A DNA stretch of 61,954 nt from Rhizobiales bacterium CCH10-E5 (GCA_001556125.1 LSIG01000177.1:1-61954); one strand, 5' to 3'. Counted from the first letter of the stretch, positions 53,103 through 61,954 are shown. Translations and numbers: made by a program. Notes: generated by a model not told the origin, from the sequence alone.

Positions 53103-54920
53103 ATGGCCCCCTTGCTGCATCTGCGCGACGTCGCGCTCACCTTCGGCGGACAGCCGCTGCTGGAGGCGGCCGAGATCGCGGTGTCGGCCGGCGAGCGCGT
53201 CTGCCTCGTCGGGCGCAACGGCTCGGGCAAATCGACCCTGCTGAAGATCGCCGCCGGCCTGGTCGAGCCCGATTCGGCGGAGCGTTTCGTCCAGCCGGGC
53301 GCGACGGTGCGCTATCTGCCGCAGGAGCCCGATTTCAGCGGCTACCGAACCTCGCTCGCCTATGTCGAGGCGGGGCTGGGACCGGGCGACGACGCCTATC
53401 GCGCGCAATACCTGATCGAGGAACTCGGCCTCACCGGCGAGGAAGACCCCGCCACCATGTCGGGCGGCGAGGCGCGGCGCGCCGCGCTGGCGCGCGTGCT
53501 GGCGCCGGAACCCGACATCCTGCTGCTGGACGAGCCGACCAACCATCTCGACCTGCCCGTGATCGAATGGCTCGAGCAGGAGCTGAAATCGCTGCGCTCG
53601 GCGATGGTCCTGATCAGCCATGACCGTCGCTTCCTGACCAATCTCTCGCGGGCGACGATCTGGCTCGACCGCGGCCTGACCCGGCGCATGGACCGGGGCT
53701 TCGGCGAGTTCGAGGCCTGGCGCGACGAGGTGCTGGCGCAGGAAGAGCTCGACCGCCACAAGCTCGACCGCAAGATCGCCCGCGAGGAGGACTGGCTGCG
53801 CTACGGCGTCAGTGCCCGGCGCACCCGCAACCAGCGCCGACTGGGCGAGTTGCACGGCCTGCGCGAGCAGCGCCGCACCGCGCGTTTCGCCGTCGGCAGC
53901 GTCAAGCTGGAGGCCAGCGAGGCGCAGACCTCGGGCAAGCTGGTGATCGAGGCGCTCAGCGTCTCGAAGGCCTATGGCTCGAATGTCGTGATCAAGGATC
54001 TGTCGCTGCGCGTCGCGCGGGGCGACCGGATCGGCATCGTCGGCCCGAATGGTGCCGGCAAGACGACGCTGATCAACCTCCTGACCGGGCAGCTCGAGCC
54101 CGATTCCGGCACGGTGAAGCTCGGCGTCTCGCTGGAGATGGTGACGCTCGACCAGCGCCGCGAGAGCCTCGATCCGGCGACGCCGCTGGGCGATGCGCTG
54201 ACAGGCGGCGGCTCGGACCAGGTCATGGTCGGCGACACGCCCCGCCATGTCATCGCCTATATGAAGGACTTCCTGTTCCAGCCCCTGCAGCGGCGCACGC
54301 CGGTCGGCGCGCTGTCGGGCGGCGAGCGCGGCCGGCTGATGCTGGCGCGCGCGCTGGCGAAGCCCTCCAACATGCTGGTGCTGGACGAGCCGACCAACGA
54401 TCTCGACCTCGAGACGCTGGACCTGCTGCAGGAGCTGCTGGCCGACTACAAGGGCACGGTGCTGCTGGTCAGCCATGACCGCGACTTCATCGACCGCGTC
54501 GTCTCCGCGACGCTGATCTCCGATGGTGACGGCGTCTGGACCGAGTTCGCCGGCGGCTACACCGACATGCTCGCCCAGCGTGGGCGCGGCGTCGGCGCGA
54601 AGGTCAGGGTGGCGTCCAAGGCGGAGGCCCCTGCGCCAGCGCCGGCTGCCGCCGCCCCCGGCGCGCCAGCCGCCCCGGTCTCGAAACGCAAACTCTCCTT
54701 CAACGAGAAGCATGCGCTGGAGACGCTGCCCAAGACGATCGCGGCCTTGCAGGCAGAGGCCGCCAAGCTCAACCAGGCGCTCGCCGGCGATCTCTACACC
54801 CGCGATCCCAAGCTCTTCGCCAAGGCCACGACCCGGCTCGACGAGGTGACCCGCGAGATCGTCGGGCTCGAGGAGCGCTGGCTGGAACTGGAGATGCTCC
54901 GAGAAGAAATCGGGGCGTAA
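53103..54920 (+). CDS. ABC-F ATPase, Uup-like
   Basis: 605 residues from ATG 53103; the open frame before it is not coding. Two ABC domains without membrane part: Walker A GRNGSGKST (about 37-45), signature MSGGEARRAALARVLA, Walker B ILLLDEPTNHLDL; second GPNGAGKTT (about 314), LSGGERGRLMLARAL and VLDEPTNDLDLETL. An arm-less linker with Glu/Arg and a C-terminal Pro/Ala stretch plus coiled coil (about 530-605) identify the Uup group, which acts on ribosomes or branched DNA. Transport is not expected. Confidence 0.92.
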   Translation: MAPLLHLRDVALTFGGQPLLEAAEIAVSAGERVCLVGRNGSGKSTLLKIAAGLVEPDSAERFVQPGATVRYLPQEPDFSGYRTSLAYVEAGLGPGDDAYRAQYLIEELGLTGEEDPATMSGGEARRAALARVLAPEPDILLLDEPTNHLDLPVIEWLEQELKSLRSAMVLISHDRRFLTNLSRATIWLDRGLTRRMDRGFGEFEAWRDEVLAQEELDRHKLDRKIAREEDWLRYGVSARRTRNQRRLGELHGLREQRRTARFAVGSVKLEASEAQTSGKLVIEALSVSKAYGSNVVIKDLSLRVARGDRIGIVGPNGAGKTTLINLLTGQLEPDSGTVKLGVSLEMVTLDQRRESLDPATPLGDALTGGGSDQVMVGDTPRHVIAYMKDFLFQPLQRRTPVGALSGGERGRLMLARALAKPSNMLVLDEPTNDLDLETLDLLQELLADYKGTVLLVSHDRDFIDRVVSATLISDGDGVWTEFAGGYTDMLAQRGRGVGAKVRVASKAEAPAPAPAAAAPGAPAAPVSKRKLSFNEKHALETLPKTIAALQAEAAKLNQALAGDLYTRDPKLFAKATTRLDEVTREIVGLEERWLELEMLREEIGA

Positions 54921-54957
54921 GGGCCGCGGCAGGCGGCTGGCTGACAGGAAAACGACG

Positions 54958-55704
54958 ATGAGACTGAAGGGCAAGACGGCGCTGGTGACCGGCGCGGCGC
55001 AGGGGTTCGGCTTCGGCATTGCCGAGACCTTCGTGCGCGAGGGGGCGCGGGTCGCGGTGCTCGACCTCAACGGCGACAAGGCGAAGGAGGCCGCGCAGGC
55101 GATCGGCCGCCGGGCCTTCGCCGTGACCTGCGACGTCGCCAAGGGCAAGAGCGTCGAGAAGGCGGTCGCGCGCGTCATCGCCAAGCTCGGGCGGCTCGAC
55201 ATCGTCGTCAACAATGCCGGCACGACCCATCTCAACATGCCGATGACGGAGGTTCCCGAAGACGTCTTCGACCGGGTCTTCGCGGTCAATGTGAAGTCGA
55301 TCTACCTGATGGCGAAGGCGACGGTGCCGCATTTCCGCGAGCATGGCGGCGGCGTGATCCTCAACATCGGCTCGACCGCCGGCGTCCGGCCGCGGCCGGG
55401 CCTGACCTGGTACAATGGCTCCAAGGGCGCGGTGAACCTTCTGTCCAAGTCGATGGCGGTGGAACTGGCGCCGGACCGGATCCGCGTCAACGCGATCGCG
55501 CCGGTGGCGGGCGAGACGCCGCTGCTGGCGACCTTCATGGGCGAGGATACCCCCGAGAAGCGCGCACAGTTCCGCGCCTCGATCCCATGGGGCCGGCTCT
55601 CGACGCCGCAGGACATGGCCAATGCCGCGCTCTATCTCTGCTCGGACGATGCGGAAATGGTGACGGGGACCGTGCTCGCCGTCGATGGCGGCCGCTGCAT
55701 CTGA
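54958..55704 (+). CDS. short-chain dehydrogenase/reductase (SDR)
   Basis: 248 residues. Classical SDR: TGAAQGFGFGIAET (coenzyme loop), LDIVVNNAGTTHLNMPM, Ser in LNIGSTAGVRPRPG, catalytic Tyr-Lys WYNGSKGAVNLL and a C-terminal MVTGTVLAVDGG. An Asp after beta2 (VLDLNGDK) suggests NAD preference. Substrate unknown; likely a 3-oxoacyl or sugar-type alcohol. Good start at ATG 54958. Confidence 0.9.
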   Translation: MRLKGKTALVTGAAQGFGFGIAETFVREGARVAVLDLNGDKAKEAAQAIGRRAFAVTCDVAKGKSVEKAVARVIAKLGRLDIVVNNAGTTHLNMPMTEVPEDVFDRVFAVNVKSIYLMAKATVPHFREHGGGVILNIGSTAGVRPRPGLTWYNGSKGAVNLLSKSMAVELAPDRIRVNAIAPVAGETPLLATFMGEDTPEKRAQFRASIPWGRLSTPQDMANAALYLCSDDAEMVTGTVLAVDGGRCI

Positions 55705-55753
55705 GGGGGCTTGTCGATCCGCCAGAACGGCCGACCCGACGTTCTGCGCTTCC

Positions 55754-55848
55754 CCGTCATGGTCGGGCCTGTCCCGACCATCCACGTCTTCGCTAATCGA
55801 GGGGCGTGTTCAAGACGTGGATGCTCGGCACGAGGCCGAGCATGACGG
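55754..55848. repeat. intergenic palindromic repeat element
   Basis: CCGTCATGGTCGGGC...CCCGACCATCCACGTCTT is followed by AAGACGTGGATGCTCGGC...GCCGAGCATGACGG. It is a nested double hairpin of REP/BIME type lying between SDR and metallophosphoesterase stops. Elements of this kind are abundant in Hyphomicrobiales. Confidence 0.72.
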
Positions 55849-55851
55849 CGC

Positions 55852-56745
55852 CTAAACCGGCTTGGTGTGAAGCGCGATCTCCTGGCGGCGCATCACGGTG
55901 CCGTCGAGCTCGAAGCCGCGCTGTTCGAAGGCGATGTGGGGCGCGCGCCCATCGCCTTCGATCTTGAACAGGTGCCAGCTCGCCATTTCGCCATGGCCGC
56001 GTGGGCCGATCGAGGCCGAGGGCACGCCGACGATCGGCACGTCCCGGCCGACGCCCGGGCGCCAGGCCAGCGAGAAGCGGTGGTTGTGGCCGTGGATGAC
56101 GAGATCGGCCCCCTTGCGCGCCAGCATCGCCTCGAAGGCGGCGGCATCGACCAGCTCGCGCGAGCGGCGCGCGCCGCCGAAATAGGGCGGGTGGTGGATC
56201 AGCACGACGCGGATCAGCCCCTCGTCGCGGGCGCGGTCGAGCAGGATCTCGGCCTTCGCGATCTGGTCGCGGCCGACCTTGCCGGTCGCCATCAGCGGCA
56301 GGGTGGGCACGCCGGTGTTGAGCCCGATCAGCGCGACCGGGCCGCGGCGGCGATACCAGGGATAGCCGGTGTGGCCATCATCGCCCGTGACCCACTCGCC
56401 GAGATGATAGGCCAGGGCCTTGAGCGAGGAGCGGGTATAGGCGTCGTGATTGCCGGGCACAAAGCTCACCGTCTCGCGCGGCCCGAGTTCGTCCAGGAAG
56501 GCGACGGCCGTCTTGAACTCGTTGGGCAGGCCGATATGGGAGACGTCGCCGGTGCAGGCGACATGGTCCGGCTGCTGCGCGCGGATATCCGCGACGATCA
56601 GCGCCAGAATGTCCATGTCATGGGCGTGCCGGCGCTTGCGGCGCCAGTTGACATAGCCGGTCGCGCGCTTGCCGAAGAGCTGATGCAGCGAAAAGCCCGC
56701 GAGCGGGCCGAGATGCGGATCGGACAGGTGCGCGAGCTTGAACAC
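55852..56745 (-). CDS. metallophosphoesterase
   Basis: 297 residues if GTG 56745 starts it (VFKLAHLSDPHLGPL); an ATG at 56823 would add 26 unconserved residues. Calcineurin-like motifs are all present: LSDPHLG, GDVSHIG (variant of GD-x-x-x), VPGNHDAYT, VLIHHPPY and VIHGHNHRFS. Substrate unknown; many relatives are cyclic-nucleotide or lipid-phosphate hydrolases. Convergent with SDR across the repeat. Confidence 0.88.
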   Translation of the reverse strand: MFKLAHLSDPHLGPLAGFSLHQLFGKRATGYVNWRRKRRHAHDMDILALIVADIRAQQPDHVACTGDVSHIGLPNEFKTAVAFLDELGPRETVSFVPGNHDAYTRSSLKALAYHLGEWVTGDDGHTGYPWYRRRGPVALIGLNTGVPTLPLMATGKVGRDQIAKAEILLDRARDEGLIRVVLIHHPPYFGGARRSRELVDAAAFEAMLARKGADLVIHGHNHRFSLAWRPGVGRDVPIVGVPSASIGPRGHGEMASWHLFKIEGDGRAPHIAFEQRGFELDGTVMRRQEIALHTKPV

Positions 56746-56826
56746 GCCCTGCGCTAGCCTTGCGGCCGAGCCATCGTCAAGCCATCCGTCCCGCACGCTT
56801 TCGCGTGCAGGGATGGCAAGCACGGC

Positions 56827-56943
56827 TCAGTTGGCGGCGCCGGTCAGTTCGGAGACGATGCGCGAATCGGTCAGCGTCAGGGCGGGCTGCCAGACGAAGG
56901 CGGGCTTGGCGCGGAAGCGGGCGATGATGAAAGAGAGCAGCAT
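56827..56943 (-). CDS. possible small protein (38 residues)
   Basis: The open frame extends to 57270, but only the end looks protein-like: MLLSFIIARFRAKPAF onward, from ATG 56943 with GGGGA about 10 nt upstream. It would be a 38-residue, partly amphipathic peptide. It lies between the metallophosphoesterase and Nudix genes. Low confidence; it may be non-coding. Confidence 0.35.
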   Translation of the reverse strand: MLLSFIIARFRAKPAFVWQPALTLTDSRIVSELTGAAN

Positions 56944-57075
56944 GTCGGTATTCCCCAGCAATGAGCCGAGGATATCGGCCCGGTTTGCGGCGCGTTTGTG
57001 ACGTTGGGGAACGCAGGGCGGGGGTCCGCCATGCGTCATTTGCATATACAATTCGGTAACGATCGGAGCCCATGC

Positions 57076-57588
57076 GTGAACGGAACGGCACAGAGCGGGG
57101 ACGACCGGACGGGCGACGGCCGGCTGACCCGGCTGCAGCGTCTGCGGGTTCGCGTCCTGCATCTCTACTTCCGCTTCGCGCGCGGCATGACGCTCGGCGT
57201 GCGTGCGGCGGTGCTGAACGACCGTGGCGAGGTCTTCCTGATCCGGCACACCTATACGCCCGGCTGGCACCTGCCCGGCGGTGGCGTCGAGGTCGGCGAG
57301 ACGATGGCGGAGGCGCTGGCGAAAGAGCTGCGCGAGGAGGCCCGGATCACTCTGACCGGGACGGCGACGCTGTTCGGCGTCTACATCAACCGCAAGACCT
57401 CACCCAGGGACCATGTCGCGCTCTATATCGTCCGGGCTTTCGCCGTCGACGGCATCAAGCAGCCGGATATGGAGATCGCAGAGGCCGGCTGGTTTCCGCT
57501 CGATGGGCTGCCGCAGGGGGTGACCCCCGCGACGCGGCGGAGGCTGGCAGAGATCGCGGGCGGCATCGCTCCCACAGCAGAGTGGTAA
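57076..57588 (+). CDS. Nudix hydrolase
   Basis: 170 residues from GTG 57076 (GGAG 9 nt upstream). The Nudix box GGGVEVGETMAEALAKELRE followed by EARI deviates from consensus: the first Arg of the REUxEE part is Lys and the Gly is Arg, so metal binding should survive because the EExx glutamates are kept. Opening VRAAVLNDRGEVFLIRHTY is typical. Nucleotide-sugar or oxidised-nucleotide pyrophosphatase is likely. A small membrane protein follows after 10 bp. Confidence 0.85.
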   Translation: MNGTAQSGDDRTGDGRLTRLQRLRVRVLHLYFRFARGMTLGVRAAVLNDRGEVFLIRHTYTPGWHLPGGGVEVGETMAEALAKELREEARITLTGTATLFGVYINRKTSPRDHVALYIVRAFAVDGIKQPDMEIAEAGWFPLDGLPQGVTPATRRRLAEIAGGIAPTAEW

Positions 57589-57598
57589 GAGCCTACCG

Positions 57599-57838
57599 AT
57601 GGGAGAAGGGATTTTTCTCGTCATTCTCGGGTTGGGCTTGCTCCTGGGGCTATTCAACAAGCCCTGGTGGTCGGTCGGCCTTGCCGTCGGTTTGGCGATC
57701 CTCGTGGGGAGTTTCGACCAAACACTCCATTCACGCGCGTCTGAGCCCGCCTGGCTCGTCAAGGGCCTATCGTTCTACTGCTTGCCTGGGCTGGCCGGCT
57801 GGCTTCTGGGGCGGCTTCTGATCGGGCTGGGCGGTTAG
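57599..57838 (+). CDS. small membrane protein after Nudix
   Basis: 79 residues, 10 bp after the Nudix stop. Two to three hydrophobic helices: GIFLVILGLGLLLGLF, VGLAVGLAILVGSF and YCLPGLAGWLLGRLLIGLG. No family recognised. Codon use is somewhat lower in GC than its neighbours. Confidence 0.55.
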   Translation: MGEGIFLVILGLGLLLGLFNKPWWSVGLAVGLAILVGSFDQTLHSRASEPAWLVKGLSFYCLPGLAGWLLGRLLIGLGG

Positions 57839-58053
57839 ACCCGGTCGCAACGTCACGGGCGCCGCCCGGAAGAACAGAGGTGCCGATAGACGCCCACCCT
57901 CCGCTCTGCTACAGCGCCGCACCATGACGATCGGGCTTGCGACCTCCCTCCTGCGACGACCGGCGCGCTGAACGCGCTTCCGGCAGGGCCGTGCCATGCG
58001 CGGACCCCGCCCTCACCAGCTCAGCCTCTGCCGTCCGCAGGTTCGCCGCCGTC

Positions 58054-58554
58054 ATGACTTCGCTTCCGCTGACCCTCCGCCATGAACTGCCCGTCGATGC
58101 CGCCGCGATCGAGCGGCTGCATGAACGCGCCTTCGGGCCGGGCCGTTTCGCCCGCACCGCCTTCCGCCTGCGCGAGGGCGTGCCGCCCGATCCGGCGCTG
58201 ACCTTCGCCGCCCATGTCGGCACCTTCCTGGTCGGCTCCATCCGTGTGACGCCGGTGATGGCCGGCGGCCATGGCGCGCTGATGCTGGGGCCTCTCACCG
58301 TCGATCCGGCCTTCGAAGGACGAGGCATCGGGGCGGCGCTGATGAACCGCTCGATCGAGACCGCGCGCACCGACGGGCACGACCTGATCCTGCTGGTGGG
58401 AGACGCGCCCTATTACGCCCGCTTCGGCTTCAGGGTCATTCCGCCGGGCCAGCTCGTGCTGCCCGGCCCGGCCGATCCGGCGCGGTTCCTGGCACTCGAA
58501 CTGGTCGAGGGCGTGCTGGCGCAGCGGCGCGGCGCGGTGACGGCGATCCGATAA
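58054..58554 (+). CDS. GNAT-family N-acetyltransferase (YhbS-like)
   Basis: 166 residues from ATG 58054. The acetyl-CoA loop is LTVDPAFEGRGIGAALMNRS (about 91-110), followed by ILLVGDAPYYARFGFRVIPP, the YhbS pattern. Substrate unknown. Upstream 215 bp (57839-58053) have no gene or motif I can support. A palindromic repeat follows. Confidence 0.88.
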   Translation: MTSLPLTLRHELPVDAAAIERLHERAFGPGRFARTAFRLREGVPPDPALTFAAHVGTFLVGSIRVTPVMAGGHGALMLGPLTVDPAFEGRGIGAALMNRSIETARTDGHDLILLVGDAPYYARFGFRVIPPGQLVLPGPADPARFLALELVEGVLAQRRGAVTAIR

Positions 58555-58567
58555 CGCGCTCTTGTCT

Positions 58568-58689
58568 TTCCGGGGCTTCGCGAAGCGGAGAACCCGGAAC
58601 CCACGACAGGGCGATCCCCTGGTCAGAAGCTCAAGACAACGCTCACCCGGTCGTGGGTTCCGGGTTCGCTGCTGCGCAGCGCCCCGGAA
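58568..58689. repeat. intergenic palindromic repeat element
   Basis: A perfect 17-bp inverted pair (AACCCGGAACCCACGAC at 58591-58607; GTCGTGGGTTCCGGGTT at 58650-58666) sits inside a second pair TTCCGGGGC/GCCCCGGAA (58568 and 58681). It lies between the stops of a GNAT gene and a convergent membrane-protein gene, so it may also end transcription. Confidence 0.75.
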
Positions 58690-58697
58690 TGACAGGG

Positions 58698-60797
58698 TCA
58701 GGCTGCCGCGTCGGGTTTGCGGTTGAAGCGCCGGCCGCTCTCGCCGAGCCAGCCCGCGACGAGGGCCCCGAACAGAAGCGCCAGCCCGATCAGACCGACG
58801 AACAGCGGCGAGATCTGCACGCCGCGCACGATGCCGGAATCGCTGATGCGCAGGCCGATCCAGTCCGATCCCGCGAACTGGCTGCCCGAGCGCACGGGCA
58901 CGATGCGCGGCACCGTGACGTCCGAACTGGTCTCCTGGCCGATCCGGCGCGACGAGCCGCCGGTCGCTTCGGCGAGGGTGCGCAGCTGGCCCGGGTCGCT
59001 GACGACCTCCATCAGCTCGCGCGGATTCTCGGGGCCGACGCTGGCGAAGGCGGTGAGGTTGTCGCCGGCGATCCTGTGAAGGCCGAACTCGCCGGTCGGG
59101 ATCCGGGCCGTGAACAGGCCGGGGCGGCCCGGTTCGAGCGGGACGGAGCGGGACTGTCCATCCGGGCCGGTAACGACGACGGGGGCCGGGTTGTCGCCCA
59201 GCGTCTGACGCTCGACCTCGATATAGCCGTTGCGCGAGACGGCGCGCAGGGCCTCCTCCTCGAGATCGGGCTCCTTCATCAGCCAGTGGCCGAGGCGGCG
59301 CAGCAGGTCGAGATGCGGGCCGCCATCGCGAAAGCCACGGGCCCAGAGCCAGGCATGGTCCGACAGGAACAGCGCGACGCGGCCCTTCTGCTCGCGCGCC
59401 AGCATCAGCAGGGGACGTTCGCCGGGGCCGGTCATCACCGGCGAGCCGGTGCGGGCGCGGGCGCCGACCATGCGCAGCCACTCGCCCCATTGCGGCGGCT
59501 CGACCTCGGAGCCCGGAAGGTCGCGCGTCACGGGATGGCGCTTGCCGGGCTCGCTGACGCGGGCCCGATAGGCCTCGTCGATTACCGAGCCGTCCGGGAT
59601 CGCCGGCAGGATCTGGCCGAGCGGCGTGCGCGCCAGCGACTGGGCGCCGGCATATTCCGGACCGGCCGCGATCAGCAGCGCGCCGCCCTCGCGGACATAG
59701 CGGACGATGTTGTCGAAATAGACCAGCGGCAGAATCGACTGGTTTGCGTAGCGGTCGAAGATGATCAGGTCGAATTCCTTGATCTTGACCTGGAACAGCT
59801 CGCGCGTCGGGAAGGCGATCAGCGACAGCTCGTTGATCGGTGTACCGTCCTGCTTCTCCGGCGGGCGCAGGATGGTGAAATGGACGAGGTCGATATTGGC
59901 GTCGGCCTTGAGCAGGTTGCGCCAGGTGCGCTCGCCCGGATGCGGCTCTCCCGAGACCAGCAGCACGCGCAGCTTGTCGCGCACCCCCTCGATGGTGATG
60001 ACGGCGCGGTTGTTGGCGAGCGTCAGCTCGTTCTCTAGCGGGGCGGCCTCGATCTCGATGACGTTGGGGCCGCCGCGGTCGATGCGGACCGGCAGCGAGA
60101 CCGTCTGGCCGACCGAGACCTCACGGCGGGCGATGATCTCGCCGTCGCGCCGAACGGTGAGGGCGGCGCGGCCGGGGCCGCCCTTCTCGAGCACGCGCAG
60201 CCTTACCGTCTGATCCTTGCCGACGATGCCGAAGCGCGGCGAATCCACCAGCACGATGCGGCGATCGATCTCGCGCTCGCGGCCCGTGGTCAGGACATGG
60301 AGCGGCGCGCGCAGGCCCAGCGCTTCCGCCGTCGGCGGCGTGTCATGCGCGAGGCCGTCGGTGACGACGATGGCGCCGGCCACACGCTCGGAGGGCACGT
60401 CGGCGAGGCTCGCCGCCAGCGCCTCGAAAAGCCGCGTGCCGTCGCCCGAGCCCTGCGCATCGCGGACCTCGACGATGCGCGACTCGACATTGCCGATGCC
60501 GCGCAGCTGGCGCTCGATCTCCGCCTGGGCGGCCTGCGTCTGGGCGGAGCGGTCGCTCAGGCGGTTCGAGGCGGAACGGTCCACGACGACGGCGACGACG
60601 TCCTTCACCGGCTCGCGGTCCTCGAAGACGAGCGACGGGTCGGCCAGCGTCACGGTCAGCACGACCAGCGCGAGCGCGCGCAGGATCGCGCTTCTGCCGG
60701 CGAGCACGATCGCCGCGCCCGCCGCCAGCGCGGCCAGAACGGCCAGGCCGATCAGCAGCGGCAGCGGGACCAGCGGCGCGAAGGAGAGGCTCCACAT
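58698..60797 (-). CDS. large membrane protein with glutamine-amidotransferase-like domain
   Basis: 699 residues. Two N-terminal helices, PLPLLIGLAVLAALAAGAAI and AILRALALVVLTVTLA, are followed by VVAVVVDRSASNRLSDRSAQ, a vWA-like Asp-x-Ser-x-Ser motif. Next comes an Ig-like stretch, a GATase1-like region (FDLIIFDRYANQSILPLVYF, GGALLIAAGPEYA), and one last C-terminal helix. It pairs with the DUF4159 gene and is typical of the MoxR-DUF58-DUF4159 aerotolerance-like operons of alphaproteobacteria. Role unknown. Confidence 0.8.
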   Translation of the reverse strand: MWSLSFAPLVPLPLLIGLAVLAALAAGAAIVLAGRSAILRALALVVLTVTLADPSLVFEDREPVKDVVAVVVDRSASNRLSDRSAQTQAAQAEIERQLRGIGNVESRIVEVRDAQGSGDGTRLFEALAASLADVPSERVAGAIVVTDGLAHDTPPTAEALGLRAPLHVLTTGREREIDRRIVLVDSPRFGIVGKDQTVRLRVLEKGGPGRAALTVRRDGEIIARREVSVGQTVSLPVRIDRGGPNVIEIEAAPLENELTLANNRAVITIEGVRDKLRVLLVSGEPHPGERTWRNLLKADANIDLVHFTILRPPEKQDGTPINELSLIAFPTRELFQVKIKEFDLIIFDRYANQSILPLVYFDNIVRYVREGGALLIAAGPEYAGAQSLARTPLGQILPAIPDGSVIDEAYRARVSEPGKRHPVTRDLPGSEVEPPQWGEWLRMVGARARTGSPVMTGPGERPLLMLAREQKGRVALFLSDHAWLWARGFRDGGPHLDLLRRLGHWLMKEPDLEEEALRAVSRNGYIEVERQTLGDNPAPVVVTGPDGQSRSVPLEPGRPGLFTARIPTGEFGLHRIAGDNLTAFASVGPENPRELMEVVSDPGQLRTLAEATGGSSRRIGQETSSDVTVPRIVPVRSGSQFAGSDWIGLRISDSGIVRGVQISPLFVGLIGLALLFGALVAGWLGESGRRFNRKPDAAA

Positions 60798-60852
60798 CAG
60801 ATCAAGGTCCTGTCGCTACGCCCCCGCAGCTGTTGAACGGTTGGCGCACCCC

Positions 60853-61954
60853 TCACTGGCCCAACCTTTCGAGCAGGGCCGGGACATGGACCTGGTCGGC
60901 CTTGTAGTTGCCGGTGAGGGCGTACATCACGAGGTTGACGCCGGCCCGCAGCGCCATTTCGCGCTGGCGCGGATCCGAGCCCGAGAGCGGCACCAGCGGT
61001 TCGCCGCGGCGGTTGACGGCCCAGGCCGAGGCGAGGTCGTTGGAGGTGATGACGATGGGCGAGACGTTGTCGCCGGCCCGCGCCGGGCGGCGGCCGTCCG
61101 CGCCGGCGGGCGGCAGGATCTCGACCCAGGTCGTGCCGCTGTCATAGCGCCCGACGAAGCCGTCGAGGATGTAGAAGGTCTTGGTCAGGACGTGGTCGCG
61201 CGGGATCGGCTCGAGCTCGGGAATGTCGAGCGTCTGCAGCATGCGTCGGAGCTGGTCGCCCTCGGGCGTCGTGCCGCCGCCCGGCCGCGCGCTCATGGCG
61301 TCGCGGGTGTCGAAGATCACCAGACCGCCGCCCTTCATATAGGCTTCGAGCTTGCGCAGCGTCTCCGAGGACGGGATCGGCCGCCCGGCGACGATCGGCC
61401 AGTACAGGACCGGGAAGAAGGCGAGTTCGTCGCGGTCGGCATTGACGCCGACGGCTTCGCCCGGTTCGAGAGCGGTGCGCGCGCCAAGCACTACATTGAG
61501 CCCGGCGAGCCCGGCCTTCGACATCTCGTCGACCGCGCGGTCGCCGGTGACGACATAGGCCAGCCGGGTCACCGCCCCGGCGGCGAAAAGCTCGCGCGGG
61601 ATCGGCGGGCGCTGGTCTGGCACCGGCGTCGCCGCAGGCGCCTGGGCCTGCGCCACTCCCGGCAGAAGCAGCCCGGCGCCCAGCGCCAAGGCCAGCAGGA
61701 CGGCGGCGGGCGCGGCGCGGCGGGCCTTTCGGGCGAAGTTCAGGCGGCCGCCGAGCCAGAGCGTCGCCAGCGTGTCGGCGATCAGCAGCAGCAGTGCCAG
61801 CACCAGAAGCTGCGGGCGGATGTCGAGCGCGACCGGCTTGTCGACCGGCAGGACCGGCGCGCCGAGCGCGGCGAGGTCGATCGCGCGCAGCGTATCCGTC
61901 GGGTTCAGCGTGTTGACCGCCAGCGAGCCGTCGGCGGGGCCGTAGATGCCGGGC
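60853..61954 (-). CDS. DUF4159 membrane protein, 5' part beyond window
   Basis: Only the C-terminal 367 residues are in the window; the frame stays open to the right edge. A helix (LVLALLLLIADTLATLWLGG) is followed by a second (APAAVLLALALGAGLLLPGV), then the DUF4159 domain: VTRLAYVVTGDRAVDEMSKA, FFPVLYWPIV, YMKGGGLVIFDTRD, and VMYALTGNYKADQVH at the end. Full-length members are about 900 residues with an N-terminal BatA domain. The internal ATG at 61803 is not the true start. Upstream of, and in operon with, the GATase-like gene. Confidence 0.85.
   Translation of the reverse strand, partial: PGIYGPADGSLAVNTLNPTDTLRAIDLAALGAPVLPVDKPVALDIRPQLLVLALLLLIADTLATLWLGGRLNFARKARRAAPAAVLLALALGAGLLLPGVAQAQAPAATPVPDQRPPIPRELFAAGAVTRLAYVVTGDRAVDEMSKAGLAGLNVVLGARTALEPGEAVGVNADRDELAFFPVLYWPIVAGRPIPSSETLRKLEAYMKGGGLVIFDTRDAMSARPGGGTTPEGDQLRRMLQTLDIPELEPIPRDHVLTKTFYILDGFVGRYDSGTTWVEILPPAGADGRRPARAGDNVSPIVITSNDLASAWAVNRRGEPLVPLSGSDPRQREMALRAGVNLVMYALTGNYKADQVHVPALLERLGQ

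Noticed and set aside
1..61954. CRISPR arrays, prophage or insertion sequences
   Set aside because: No evenly spaced repeats, no transposase or integrase frames, no target-site duplications seen.

Overview
The window is chromosomal DNA of a GC-rich alphaproteobacterium of the order Hyphomicrobiales (Rhizobiales). A Bosea- or Methylobacterium-like organism is my inference from protein style, not from any search. The main evidence is the full CtrA pathway of alphaproteobacteria (ctrA, chpT, sciP), the FlbD-type flagellar activator, a DUF1134/EipA envelope protein and an OpgH glucosyltransferase.

Layout. 0.4-3.2 kb: an SRAP DNA-protein crosslink protein, a tRNA with anticodon CAT, a PmtA-like methyltransferase and mnmA. 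3.4-16.1 kb: flagellar genes fliK, flgD, sciP, then fliF-fliG-fliH-fliN-flbD, then flhA. Two small paralogous secreted proteins and an MFS transporter on the other strand interrupt this run. 16.2-20.6 kb: transporters, a YbhN-type membrane protein, a DUF305/Cys-His-rich pair next to a perfect palindrome, a GNAT protein and an AT-rich orphan membrane gene. 20.7-32 kb: fliJ and fliI (separated by an oppositely oriented MFS gene), ctrA with a long regulatory region, the chemotaxis operon cheA-cheW-cheY-cheB-cheR, and chpT.

32-41 kb: cysQ-like phosphatase, YHS protein, eipA, a membrane-anchored coiled-coil protein, a PfkB kinase/HAD phosphatase pair, a large YfhO-like membrane protein and ribA. 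41.5-46 kb: cytochrome b561, then a tightly overlapping minus-strand operon of a zinc-less MDR dehydrogenase, a VOC protein, a PTPS-fold protein lacking its catalytic residues, a GT4 glycosyltransferase and a methyltransferase. 46-52.6 kb: opgH, FkbM methyltransferase, an unknown periplasmic protein, hydroxypyruvate isomerase, glucokinase and an acyltransferase. 52.6-62 kb: ABC-F ATPase, SDR, metallophosphoesterase, Nudix, GNAT, two palindromic intergenic repeats, and a GATase-like/DUF4159 membrane pair that runs off the window.

How the genes work together. In related bacteria ChpT phosphorylates CtrA, CtrA drives early flagellar promoters, SciP antagonises CtrA, and FlbD controls later flagellar classes. 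Here the genes for all four lie within 27 kb. TTAA-N7-TTAA-like boxes sit in front of sciP, fliF, flhA and ctrA. A 13-bp motif shared by the fliF and flhA promoters is a candidate FlbD site. The least explained block is the 42.1-46.0 kb operon, which looks like a small-molecule pathway built around a catalytically altered pterin-synthase fold.
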